A stretch of 64,000 nucleotides of DNA from Euphorbia lathyris (GCF_963576675.1 NC_088916.1:78695501-78759500), one strand, 5' to 3'. Shown: positions 13,542 to 23,570, counted from the first letter of the stretch. Notes: generated from the sequence alone by a model not told the origin. Translations and numbers: made by a program.

Positions 13542-13588
13542 ATGGCTGAGAACAGCACTCGTTTCCTCCCAGGAAATCAGACAACTCA
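13542..13588 (+). pseudogene. Truncated SIRE-like gag start
   Basis: Sixteen codons from ATG at 13542 (MAENSTRFLPGNQTTQ-like) match the start of the full gag at 34733. Low-complexity DNA then replaces the rest of gag and all of pol. Confidence 0.8.
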
Positions 13589-14500
13589 AAAAATGTAAAA
13601 ATATGAAACACGAAAAATATAAATAATATGAAAACGTTACAAAACACGAGAATATGACAAAAAAACTCGCAAAAACATGAAAATGTGAACAAATGCGAAA
13701 AATACAAAAACGCAAAAAAAAAAACCAAACACTTGAAAAGGCACAAAACATGAACACGAAAACGCAAAAAATGCTAAAACACAAAAACGTGAAAAATACG
13801 TGAATAACACGAAAAAGTAACAAAATGCGAAAAATAAAAAAACGTGAAAAAGGGAAAAAAACTGAAAACCGAAAAGCTAAACGTGAAAACACAAAAAAGA
13901 AGAAAAAGTGCAAAAAAAAAACATAATAGCGTTGATAACACTTGAAAACATACAAAAAATACCGAAAATGTGAAAAAATGTTTTCGTGTTTTTATATTTA
14001 TTTTTTTCACATTTTTGTGTTTTTCAACTTTTTTTCCATGTTTTTAATATTTTTTTACTTTTCGTAATTTTCGCATTTGTCCACTTTTTGTGTTTTTAAT
14101 AAATTTTTATAATTTTTTTTTATGTTTTTTCACATTTTCCTGTTTTCCATATTTTTGCATGTTTTCGTGTTTTCCACATCTTTTCACGTTTTTTGTGTTT
14201 CGTGTTTTTTTTACATTTTCTTATTTTTATGAGTTTTTTTACATTTTTTTTCTATTTTTTACGTTTTCACAGTTTTCCACATCTGTACATATTTTTTGTG
14301 TTTTAATATACAATTGAAAAAAAAATACAGAAAATCTATATTTAGTGGTTGGAAAATATTTTCCAGTGTTGTAGCCAAACACCGGAAAATATTTTTCAGT
14401 GTTGTTGCCAAACACAGAAAAATATTTTATTTTCCTACACAATATTTTCTCTGCATAAAATTTTCCAGAACACAATATTTTCCCCCAAACAAACGGGGCC
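13589..14500. repeat. Low-complexity imperfect inverted repeat with a TIR-like right end
   Basis: From 13589 to about 13985 the plus strand is built from A-runs punctuated by CACG, CATG and CGTG words such as AAAACACGAAAAAT. From about 13985 to 14310 the composition flips to T-runs with the complementary words (TTTTTCGTGTTTT), so the two halves could fold on each other loosely. From 14340 there is a short tandem repeat (GGAAAATATTTTCCAGTGTT, about 2.5 copies), then CCCCCAAACAAACGGGGCC, which looks like the end of a DNA transposon. Phe- and Lys-rich reading frames here are artefacts of composition. The block replaces most of gag-pol and the first part of the 3' LTR of the host copia element. 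Confidence 0.6.
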
Positions 14501-14749
14501 TAAGTAACGAACTCACGCTGAGTTGAGTGCACTAAGAAGCTGAGTTCAGGAATAGACTCTAAGTGATATCTCCTGACTCAAGGAAAGAAACAGACTTAGT
14601 CACAAGTTGACTAAGTTTGTGTCTTAAAACTACTTAGCGACGCTGTGTAAACCTTTTCTTAAGAAAAGAAGTCAGCCTTAACGGACAAAATTTTAAATAG
14701 TTCCTATCCCCCCTTGGAACTAACATTGTCACGTTATAAGGGACCAACA
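14501..14749 (+). repeat. SIRE-like copia 3' LTR, truncated
   Basis: CTAAGTAACGAACTCACGCT to CCAACA repeats 13225-13479 with few differences. The first three quarters of this LTR are missing, replaced at the left by the low-complexity block. Confidence 0.85.
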
Positions 14750-15019
14750 CCTTATCCCTATAATTAATAGACAATGATGATTATTTTATATGTCACATTA
14801 TATTTGTACACTCTCCATATGTAATTTCAAGAGTTAAAATACAAAAAAAAAAAAAAGACTATAATTAATAGTATAAAGTGAGTCATTTATTATATTTAAT
14901 TACATTAATATAAATATTAAATAACATTTCATTAATTATTCAATTTTATTTTTTCGTTAGAAATTTCTATAGGATATTATTTTAAATAAACATATTAGCC
15001 AAAATGAGAAAAAAAATCT

Positions 15020-15045
15020 CGTGCATTGTACGGGCCCAAATCTAA
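15020..15045 (+). mobile_element. Possible degenerate Helitron-like 3' end
   Basis: CGTGCATTGTACG can form a hairpin and is followed nine bases later by CTAA. It resembles the better site at 15733 but lacks the expected T after the CTRR terminus. Confidence 0.3.
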
Positions 15046-15732
15046 AGGAAAATATAAGGTGGTTGTTGAGGAGAAAATTAGTGCTGAGTACCCTAAGGGA
15101 AAAAATAATAATAAAAAAAAGCTCTTTCAATACTTTTCCATGATATCTATTTCTGATTAGAGGATATTTACCTCTGCTTTTAAGATATGTTGTTGAACTA
15201 GCATAAAAAAAAATATGTTGTTGAACTGTCAATTATGAAACTACTGTAATTTTTTTTATATGTTTGGTTCAATTTTACACTCAATTATTAATGATTTGCA
15301 TGGTTTGAGAATTGTTTGCATTTCTTTGAAATAGATTAGAATAATTTTAACAAGTGATATGATTGCACGCATATCATATTGTTCTTTTAATTTGTATGAC
15401 GGTTCATGTTAACCGATTCCGAATCATTTCAAAGCTAAGGCTTTGTTGTTGTTTTCGAAAAGATATAATAGTATTTGTTTTAAATTGTATATTAAGATTG
15501 ATGGGAGACAACTTACATACTTTTCAAAAAAAAAAAATCATACTTATTTGTAAAATATAATTAACCTAATATTTTTTCTTAATAATTGTATAGTTGAAAA
15601 TAAGAAGAATATATATAGTTTTTTTTTTAATAAAAATATAATATCATTTCATTAGATTAAAAAGTATAAATACAACACGAAAATTGAGATGAATAAAACT
15701 AATTTAATAAAATAAAATAATTTTTATGGATT

Positions 15733-15760
15733 CCGTGCATTGCACGGGTCCAAAACTAGT
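15733..15760 (+). mobile_element. Candidate Helitron 3' terminus
   Basis: CCGTGCATTGCACGG is an almost perfect hairpin. Eight bases later comes CTAG followed by T. A subterminal hairpin shortly before CTRR, with insertion next to T, is the hallmark of Helitron 3' ends. I could not define the matching TC 5' end, so the body may lie anywhere in about 14.8-15.7 kb. Confidence 0.5.
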
Positions 15761-15929
15761 CAGTTTAAAAAACTCTAAAATTTAAAGGAATAGAAGAAGA
15801 GGAGTTAAGGTATTTTTAGGAAAATGACACATCAATATCAACATTTTTTCTACTCATTTAGAATATAGTATGATATATATATATATTTTCAAGGAAATAT
15901 AATGGTTTTTATTTGTTATTTTTTAATTT

Positions 15930-16067
15930 TTTAACTAAATTCAGTTTAAAACCGAAATATTTCGGTTTTACATATTATTCGGTTTGGTATTGGTATCAAT
16001 TATTTTAGTCATTTTGGTATTCGGGTTTTTCGGTTCGGCTCGGTTTTAAACCGATGCACACCCCTTA
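15930..16067. repeat. Possible hAT-type MITE end
   Basis: On the minus strand it reads GGGGTGTGCATCGGTTTAAA, followed by repeated CCGAA/TTCGG words (AACCGAAATATTTCGGTT). This resembles the terminal region of common plant hAT MITEs. The other end and a duplication were not found. Confidence 0.3.
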
Positions 16068-16254
16068 TGAAAGGTGGTAGGAATTTGGGATTGTCAAGTG
16101 AACTAAAAACAACTCTATCTTTATCACGTGTTGAAATTTTAGTTGTCAAGATTTGACTCTAGACCATTTGGTATAAAAGTCTAATTCACCATAAGATGTA
16201 TTTCAAATGGAGAGGATTGTCCCACATATATAAAAAGATATATAACTCTCTCGT

Positions 16255-16378
16255 ATTAAGAAATTGGAGGACTAAATTGAATAAAAATTATTTAATTAAT
16301 GTCATTAAATCTTTTTAATTGCTCGACCGATTTTCTTATGGCACACTCTAACTTGCATATACTCTTCATATAATTAAT
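16255..16378. repeat. LTR-like repeat, copy 1
   Basis: ATTAAGAAATTGGAGGACTA through TTTTCTTATGGCACACTC repeats the block at 17457-17533 plus 18110-18165 at about 80-85% by eye. Copy 1 lacks the DNA element that splits copy 2, so it acts as an empty site for that insertion. Confidence 0.5.
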
Positions 16379-17003
16379 GGGTTTTGCTATTTACCACCCA
16401 TAAATTACTTATCACCGTTCCCATTTGAACAATTTTTCCATTTTCATAAATTTTTTTCAAAACTGATTTTTTTTTTTGAGAGAATCGGCCAAAATTTAAC
16501 CTAAACGGATGCCGCATCCGTTCGGCCCATGGCGGGGCGGATGCGGCATCTGTTCCCGCCATGAGCCGAACGGATGCGGCATCCGTTCCTGCCATGGGCC
16601 GAACAGACGCGACATCCGTTCCCACCATGGGTCGGGCGGATGCGGCATCCGCCTAGGCCAAATTTTGGCCAGTGAAAAATCATAAAATTTTTAGTGACGA
16701 AAAATACTCAATCGTTCAATTTTTTGTGATGAAAAATGCAAAATCGTCATAAAAATATATATTATTTTCATGAGTTCTTTGATAAAAAAAAACGTAAATT
16801 TTAATGTTCCCAACTTGTAATCATTCATTTTCAGGGTTCGGGTTGTCACACATCAATTACTTTCATAATTTCAACTATTGTTATTCGGGTTTATGATTTT
16901 AGAAAGAGAATTTTCAGTTTTTGATCAAAATTATGAGAAGGGCAAAAAAGTCCAAATAGGGACGGTGATAAGTAATTTGGGAACGGTTGTTCTTGCAAAT
17001 ACT
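16379..17003. mobile_element. Long-TIR DNA element carrying a GC-rich tandem repeat
   Basis: The left arm (ending around AAATTACTTATCACCGTTCC) and the right arm (around 16920-17003) are imperfect inverted copies about 85 bp long. The shared core AAATTACTTATCACCGT is exact. There is no coding capacity, and I found no clear target duplication. The centre holds the array at 16506-16651. Confidence 0.55.
16506..16651. repeat. Tandem array with palindromic core CGGATGCGGCATCCG
   Basis: Core starts fall at 16506, 16538, 16571, 16604 and 16637, a 32-33 bp period over 4.5 units. Each core is nearly self-complementary. The spacers carry CCATGG-containing GC-rich sequence. The block is strikingly GC-rich compared with the surrounding AT-rich DNA. 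Confidence 0.85.
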
Positions 17004-17456
17004 CTAGCAAGATTTCTTTAGGGGGTTTTGTGTCATTTATCGTCCTCCAACGAGATTGATAAAACATATGTTGCTTTATCACACTTGACCTTCCACTTTT
17101 TAAGATCATTTTGTTATATTGAAGGTGTTGTGTCATCACGTCCAACGATTTCCCATAAATCCTGACTGAGCTGATAAAATTGCATACAAGTACTCCAAAT
17201 ACTGCAATTATTATCGTTAAGTTTTTTAAGAGTGCTTAACGAGGTAGCCCTATCAACCATAATGACTTGATTATCTCAAATCAACCACGTAAGTTTGGTT
17301 CCAGACCAATAATTTTCACAGTTTCGCACTACACGCTATCAATACCTCGTACCACTACAATCTCGGATTACGAACTCCTTTGCACTCAATAACCGATCCA
17401 TGACCTCCTACTCACACTCGACTATCGATCCCTAACCACCTACTCTGATACCACTT
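17004..17456. other. Intergenic DNA with a primer-site-like motif
   Basis: No gene is seen. CTCTGATACCA at 17443-17453 is the complement of the tRNA-iMet-type primer site and abuts the LTR-like repeat at 17457. This suggests the internal edge of a small, decayed minus-strand LTR element. Confidence 0.35.
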
Positions 17457-18165
17457 ATTAAGAAATTAGAGGACTAAACTGAATAAGAAATATTTTATTA
17501 ATATGTAATTAAAACTTTTTAATTGCTCACTCAGTTAAGGTGCAAAAATACCTCTAACGTTTTGGGTTAGGAGCAATTTTACCCCTAACGTCTAAAATGG
17601 TGCAATTTTACTCCTAACGTTGGAAGCCAAGAGCAATTTTACACCCTAACGTTGATAACTCGGGTCAATTTGAGAAATAATTCATCAAACTGTCTTCTCG
17701 GTCATGAATCTTGTCATCTACACTTCACACATACGTCATTTTATCAGTAGCAAATCACAAACATATGTTGGGATCTGAAAAAAAAAAAAAAAAATATATT
17801 GTCTTTTTGTACGAATTAGATAAAAAAAATTAAAAAATTCACCGAATTTATAAATATTAATCACCAATTCTATTATTAAATTATAAAAAACATGAAATCC
17901 TTTTTAGAACGAATTGTTAGCAATTGGTGCATAATAAGGAACAAAGATACATGTGTTTTATAATAGTGTCTGAAATTGATCCAATTTATCAACGTTAGGA
18001 GTAAAATTGCTCTTCGCTTCCAACGTTAGGGGTAAAATTACACTACTTTAGACGTTAGGAGTAAAATTGCTCCTAACCCAAAACGTTAAGGGTATTTTTG
18101 CACCTTAACCCATTTTCTTATGCCACACTCTCACCACCTCACACTTCATACAATTAATTCACTTG
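17457..18165. repeat. LTR-like repeat, copy 2, split by a DNA element
   Basis: Repeats 16255-16378 before and after the TIR element at 17534-18109. The flanks TTTTTAATTGCTC and ATTTTCTTATG(G/C)CACACTC are shared with copy 1. Confidence 0.5.
17534..18109. mobile_element. Long-TIR DNA element (non-autonomous)
   Basis: Starts GTTAAGGTGCAAAAATACC and ends with its inverted copy. The arms are about 110-120 bp, made of repeated CCTAACGTT and AGGAGCAATTTTAC-type modules, with about 330 bp of AT-rich spacer. No coding sequence. Its absence from the paralogous block at 16255 supports a genuine insertion. Confidence 0.7.
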
Positions 18166-18306
18166 TTTACTGCGCCTGCTAACTCACTCATTGCACTTTA
18201 AATTCACTAGTTTGGTCCGCACAGGCACTCACACTGAAATTTATTTGAAAAGCGTGAAGCTATTAACGTGGACTCAACATTGAATCATGGCTCTGCAACC
18301 ATATTA

Positions 18307-18642
18307 AAAAGCTTTTAAACTCACTAATAACAGAGCTGTGTGTTTGGATAACCAAAATTTAGTAAAAGGGATCAAAAGATTATGCCCTTTCTTCGAGTCC
18401 ATCATCTTTAGACATGTCTACAGAGAGCATAACAGGGTTGCTAACCGCCTGGCTGCAGAGGGCCATGTGAGGATGCTGGGGTCTCAACATTCTCGCTTCC
18501 TCCGGACTTCCTCCGTTCTTTACTCTCAGATGATCTTGTGGGGGTTAGCTTTCCTAGGCTAATCCCGGGTTAGTTGGTTAGGTTTTTGTTTTTTCTTTTC
18601 CTGCTCCTACCAAAAAAATAAAAAAATAAAAGCTTTTAAACT
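18307..18642 (+). mobile_element. 5'-truncated LINE with target-site duplication
   Basis: AAAAGCTTTTAAACT flanks the element at 18307-18321 and 18628-18642, a 15-bp duplication. The body (18322-18627) encodes the last part of a LINE RNase H domain, ending HVYREHNRVANRLA and then about 40 residues to a stop at 18560. A short 3' UTR and an A-rich tail follow. H-x-x-R-E-x-N-x-x-A-N/D-x-L-A is the closing motif of this RNase H family. This is a dead-on-arrival copy of about 300 bp. Confidence 0.82.
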
Positions 18643-18660
18643 AAAAAGTTAAGCTGATAA

Positions 18661-18940
18661 TTAAGACCCAAGAATAACTTTTGTTATTCTCTCACACCCT
18701 TCACGCAAATGACCCGTAAGGTTGAAAAGTGTATAAAACAAGCTTATCTTACCATATGTAACAAGTTCTTTGAAAATGGTAGCAGGGCTTCTCAGATCAA
18801 GCGGTAGAGCATTCGAATCCTGAAATTTGTTGATTAAATTTCAACATAGGGTAAGATGAACTTGTGTTGTACACATTTCAAAAAACATTCGCGTGAAGAA
18901 GTGGAGCACAAATAATAATAAAAGTTATTCTTAAACCTTA
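18661..18940. mobile_element. Small MITE with about 90-bp inverted arms
   Basis: The left arm, TTAAGACCCAAGAATAACTT onward, and the right arm, ending AAGTTATTCTTAAACCTTAA, are inverted copies that also share CTTCACGC and AAGCTTATCTTACC-like blocks. The centre carries AAGCGGTAGAGC and CGAATCC, reminiscent of tRNA A and B boxes. No coding sequence. Confidence 0.55.
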
Positions 18941-19106
18941 ACACTTTTATTTCAAATAGTTTTTTATTAGTTATCCAAGGATAATTGGATCACCAATCAA
19001 ATAACATTCCTATGAAGATTTGTTTTGGTTTATCTACTTGTCGATTACATGTTAGAAACAATACATTAATGTCAGTGGAAAACCTCCAAGTTTGTGTAGA
19101 ATTGTG

Positions 19107-19118
19107 ATATTATATATA

Positions 19119-19167
<49 letters not shown>
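19107..19167. repeat. AT-dinucleotide microsatellite
   Basis: About 60 bp of nearly pure TA repeats broken by two CATATA steps. It lies about 280 bp upstream of the STICHEL-like start codon. Confidence 0.9.
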
Positions 19168-19450
19168 GCTTTTAAATTTGCTTGTGGGAGACCAGAAAAT
19201 GAAATGTTTAGTTATCATTTGATAATTAAGAAATAAGTCAGATACTATTTAACTAACCTTCAAGTGAAGTAGATAGATAGATGGCCGGCCTCAATTGGGG
19301 TTGACATCAACAGATAAATAAACAAAGTAGCAGCTAGGACGGCTACAACTTCCTTCTTAACTGTATGTTCTTCCATTCCTGATATTGCCGGCCATTATTT
19401 CTATAAGCATCTCAAAACTCAGCCTTCTTTTTCCTATCACTCTGCTTTTA

Positions 19451-22400
19451 ATGGCTGCTGAAGCTTCGAATCACTCTCGATCCCGAGATACTGCAACTGC
19501 ACATCAAACAGGAGATGCCACTGCCAGTTATTATATTATGGAAGAAACAGGCAAGGGAGTGAAAAAGAACAGGCAGAGGTCTGTTAATGCCATGTCAGCC
19601 TACTTGGAAAATCCGAGCAGTCCGGATTTACCTTCGAAGGTCTCAAGGTCCTTATCCCGAGATACTACAACTGCGCATCTAACAGGAGATGCTACTGCAA
19701 GTTATTATATTATGGAAGAAACAAACAAGGGAGTGAAAAAGAACAAGCAGAGGTCTTTTAGTTCCATGCCAGCTTACTCGAGCAGCCTGGATTTACCTTC
19801 ATCTGCAGATCGCTTTTGCCAGTATTCTGCATCGTCAAAATCATCAGCGGAGGGAAGGCATCCGGATCATGGGTGCCACTTTGATTATATGCAGCCTTCT
19901 CTTGCTCCATCGACAAGCAGAGACGCCTTAAAAATTCCAGCTGCTGACAAAATCAATACTAGCCATTATTCCCAACATCGTGGCTGGAGTGTTGGTTGGC
20001 AATGGTCGAGAATGCGTAAATTCATAATTCGAGGAAATGATGGATTGCCCCAGAAAAATGCTTTGAAAGCCAATCACTCTCAAAGTCAAGTATTCTCATC
20101 AGAGGAAATTGATCCAATGAGCTTGGATGGTATCCATCGATCTGCCTTCAGTTTTTCTTATTTCAACAGAAACGGTAGCCAATGTATTGACCGAGAGCAA
20201 AAGAGGCATTTTGAGAATGAAAAACAATCCGGCATAAGCCTCAGTCACAAGTATCAACCAAAGAGTTTCCAAGATATTGTAAGCCATGAAATCAACATAA
20301 AAGTCATATCCAGTGCCGTTGAGAAGAATAAAGTTTCCCAGCTTTATCTTTTCCATGGCCCTAGTGGCACCGGCAAGACATCAGCTGCCGTAATCTTTGC
20401 CATGGCATTGCTGTGTGAATCATCTTCACTAAACAAACCGTGCTGGAGCTGCAGAGGATGTTCCCGAAGCATTTACATGATGGAGTTATGCTCCGGAAGT
20501 AGAACCACAGGATTTCAAAAAATCAGTACACTTCTTCAATGCACTTCGTTCGCACATGCAGTACCAGGATATAAGGTCTTCATCATTGAGGAGTCTCATT
20601 CACTCACAGCACAAGCCTGGGACGAACTTCTAGGTATATTAGAAAACACATATAATACTAGTTTGGTATTTGTTCTGATTGCTGCAGATGCAAACATGAT
20701 ACCGGAATCTGTATCATCGAGGTGTCAGAAATTCTGCTTTCCAAGACTTAATCGAAGGGATATCACATTAAAGTTAGAAAGAATCATCGCTGAGGAGCAC
20801 ATTAGAATTGAAGAAGAGGCTCTGAAGTTAATTGTTGGAAAGGCAGAAGGATCCTTGAAAGAAGCAGAACACATATTGGATCAGTTAACTTTGTTGGGAC
20901 CAAGAGTCACCGGTTCCATGGTCCAACAGCTCGTAGGTGCCTCTTTCCCCTTCTCTCTGTGCTAACAAACATAGCAATTTAAATATACGGATCATCAGTA
21001 GAATGATTTTCCTCTTTCTTTCACATTCAGCTAGGTCTTGTTCCGAAAAACAAACTCATCGTCTTGCTCAAGTCAGCAATTTCAGGGGACACTAAGATGA
21101 CTATAGTAACGGCAAGGGAATTGGTGGCAAGAGGGGTTGAAGCTGAAGCCATTGTATTCCAGTTGGCAGCTCTCATCACAGATATTCTCACTGGTGCTGA
21201 CATTACTAGTTCTAATCCCTCCGAATTTGCTGTGCCATCCAAAAATCAGGAACTGTTAGAAAAATCACAACTTGGTATGAGGAGTGAAATTTATAAACGA
21301 TATAATCCTGTATGTTGGTATTTTCCATTAACTAATTCTGAGCTGAATTTGTAGCAAACACTCCATCAGAAAGCTTATGCCATGCCTTAAAAATATTACT
21401 CAAAGCAGAGAAGCAACCCAGATCATCCTTCGACCACATTACATGGCTATATGCCGCTCTTCTACAGATTGCTTCACTAAATTGTTCCAATGAAATATCT
21501 TCAAGAATTTCCTTTCCCAAGCGGATGTCACTACCCTTTGGTAAGACGACAATCACAAAAATTTTATATCACCTCGGAAAACTTTAACTTAAGGGAGCAT
21601 GATGCGAAAACCTTACAAACTTCTTGCAGGTGGTGACAAGTCAATATCCCGCAGCATAAGCATGGAAAGTCATCATTCGATGGACGGAACTTGTGTGCAA
21701 GAAAGTCCACAGAGTAGAGGCTTAAACACAAGCAACCAGAGCATGGAAAAGACAGGTAGATGCAAGGGAAAGGGAGATGAGAGAGAATTCAACTTAGCTT
21801 GTTTGACAGACATGGACGAGATCTGGTTGAATATCCTTGAAAGAATACAAAACCGAGATATGAAAGAATTCTTGTCCAGCCACGCGAAGCTTGCATCCCT
21901 AACTGTATCCTCCGGTAACACTCTTCTTTCCTACAAACCTATTGTAGAGCTGTCTAATTAGATTACATTTGAACAGCTATGATAAAGCTTATTTACTCCG
22001 AACAGCCAATGCCATTGTACATTTGATGTTCAAACGAACTCAAGACAAGATCGCAGCCGAGATGTCTGAAGAAAGCATGTCCAACGCTTTAGAAGTGGCC
22101 ATCGGATGCTCTGTTGTGGTGAATATCAGCTCAGAACCAGTTGACTTGGGAATAATCAAAGAACATAATGCTTCTTCTAGCTACAAATTCCATCTAGCAG
22201 GATACAATCAACCCAAAAGGCAGCAGAGTAAATCCTTTCTTCCTGAACATGTAGACAACACAAATCCTGGGGACTCAATGCATCAGAATATATATAGAGC
22301 ATCAGGTCCTTCATCCGTTAAAACTCAACTCCGTACTGGCTTGAAAGATGAAACATTCATATCCCAAGGAAATAAAGCTACGGAAACCGCAAGGTGCAGC

Positions 22401-22874
22401 AAAACTTTAACCGGTTCCGGAACTGTCACAGAGGATAATCAATTGGGAAGCTATGTAGGTTCCACAACCAATTCTTTGGGGAAGGATCAATTTTTAGATG
22501 ATGCAACCCATATCATGAGAAGGGAAGAGCCTAAACACAAATGGTTGTCGTTATCCTCTTTTCAGCAGAATGACGCTAGCGTAGAACCCTATAGCCAAGA
22601 CATTCTGTTTGAAAATGAAAAGGTAGTTAATGGTAACAGAGCTAGAAAACACTCAAAGCACAAAAAAGACTCCCCCAAGGTGCTTGAAGTTCATCATTTG
22701 CAGGATAGAGGAGAAAGCAAGTAAGAAACTATGTTTTCTACTTTGTCAAGTAGCCATGTTTCTACATATATACATATATAATGACTGCTTTTTCTTGTTT
22801 TATTAATTTCTAACAGAGGATTGCTTAGATCTTGGAGTTGCAAGGAGTTGCTATGTCAGAAGATGAAAAAGTAA
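19451..22874 (+). CDS. STICHEL-like protein (DnaX gamma/tau-like AAA ATPase)
   Basis: Six exons fit phase and splice rules: 19451-20932, 21031-21274, 21355-21540, 21630-21914, 21988-22720 and 22817-22874, giving 995 residues. I chose ATG 19451 because the in-frame codons upstream lack an ATG. Visible features: two tandem copies of a 58-residue segment at about residues 9-120; the AAA entry motif YQPKSFQDIV near 267; Walker A GPSGTGKTS at 303-311; the DnaX-type zinc motif C322-x8-C331-x2-C334-x2-C337; Walker B IIEESH at 378-383, where DE is usual; and an SRC arginine-finger region with R424. A helical lid and a poorly conserved C-terminus ending RSWSCKELL follow. The family resembles bacterial DNA polymerase III clamp-loader subunits. 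Its founder STICHEL controls trichome branching in Arabidopsis, and most other members lack a known role. Intron 4 is short (73 bp) and its acceptor was chosen by phase. Confidence 0.88.
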
Positions 22875-23451
22875 GACATGAAGCAAGAGGTTAACAAATA
22901 ATCATGTATATCTTCATTGTAACTAGAAATCAAGAAGAAGAAAAAAATGAGTGAAAAAGAAAAAAAAAATGTACTTAAATGCGTAAGAATTTTCTGAAAA
23001 GTCTCTAAGTTTGTTTTGTTTGATTAAACACTCTAAAATTTGTTTTTTTATAAAATTGAGCCTTCAAACAACTATACATGTATGCATTCAGGACTCTAAT
23101 TTTTCAACATTTATAAGTATTTCTAACTAAGCTTTTGAAATAGTTTGTTTTATTTTGTGTTAAGTTCATAAATTCTAACTGTTAAATAAGTCCTTCATTT
23201 TTCCCAAACTATTTGAAAGTGCAAGCAAACAAAACAAAACAAAAATATAGACCCAATAAAAAAGATAAAAAGCTCTTGAACTAAGCCACTGAAAAAATAT
23301 GGGGGGAAAGGAAAAGGAAAGTGACCTACACCTGCTGCCAAACCAGTAAGGAGCAGCCTTTCATCTCCATCTACGAAACCGATATGGATTTGTCTGTTTC
23401 GAGCTGTGCAGTTTCCATGTGTGGCCTCTCAATTATTAAATGCTTCATTCA
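22875..23451. other. Intergenic DNA between two genes
   Basis: Probable 3' UTR of the STICHEL-like gene, with AT-rich sequence beyond it. GTTTTGTTTG words near 23010 face CAAACAAAAC words near 23225, a weak inverted pair. No gene is seen. Confidence 0.4.
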
Positions 23452-23570
23452 TTACTGATACTCTTCCAAGATAAGGTAAGCCTCTTCAGGTACTTCAGGA
23501 TGGCAAATCCAAAATATGAGAAACGAATAGATGCGTGCTGCAATTGCTAGGTGTCTCATATATCCAGCGT
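23452..23570 (-). other. Orphan exon-like segment
   Basis: On the minus strand a pyrimidine tract ending TTTTTTCCAG (acceptor-like) is followed by an open 38-codon frame (AGYMRHLAIAARIYSFLIFW and onward) to a TAA at 23452. The amino-acid composition looks protein-like rather than random. Its required entry phase (one base carried in) equals the phase at the end of PXN exon 10, so it could be an alternative last exon or a gene fragment. I do not recognise the peptide, and no partner exon was found. Confidence 0.25.

Larger units (their letters stand above)
2606..14754 (+). mobile_element. Gutted SIRE-like Ty1/copia retrotransposon
   Basis: It starts TGTTGAAACACC at 2611, the same terminus as the copia LTRs at 33207 and 57918, and ends CCAACA at 14749. 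CCTTA at 2606-2610 and 14750-14754 is a perfect 5-bp target-site duplication. Order: 5' LTR (2611-3442 plus 12968-13479, split by the Tekay element), tRNA-iMet-type primer site TGGTATCAGAGC (13482-13493), the first 47 bases of gag (13542-13588), about 900 bp of low-complexity DNA, then the last 249 bp of the 3' LTR (14501-14749). Nearly all of gag-pol and most of the 3' LTR are gone. Without Tekay the remnant is about 2.6 kb. Confidence 0.85.
2316..14766. mobile_element. Long-TIR DNA element (MULE-like), interrupted by nested retrotransposons
   Basis: The left arm starts AGGGATAAGGTACC at 2323. The right arm mirrors it through about 2480-2605, and its last bases TCCCT lie at 14755-14759, beyond the inserted copia element. 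The arms are about 90-100 bp, nearly perfect inverted copies built from AACGTT and CCAATATAGG-type words. Outside the rejoined element, ATAATTA occurs at 2316-2322 and again at 14760-14766, a candidate target-site duplication. There is no coding sequence, so this is a non-autonomous element. Without the insertion it would be about 290 bp. Superfamily assignment is uncertain, because MULEs usually give 9-11 bp duplications. Confidence 0.7.

Noticed and set aside
13459..14317. Phe-rich and Lys-rich ORFs
   Set aside because: Pure products of T-run and A-run composition in the low-complexity block.
19385..19450. Earlier start for the STICHEL-like protein
   Set aside because: The upstream in-frame extension begins at a TTG and looks like 5' UTR. 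The first ATG is at 19451.
22998..23260. Inverted GTTTTGTTTG/CAAACAAAAC pair, possible TIR element
   Set aside because: Similarity is short and low-complexity, with no terminal pair or duplication.
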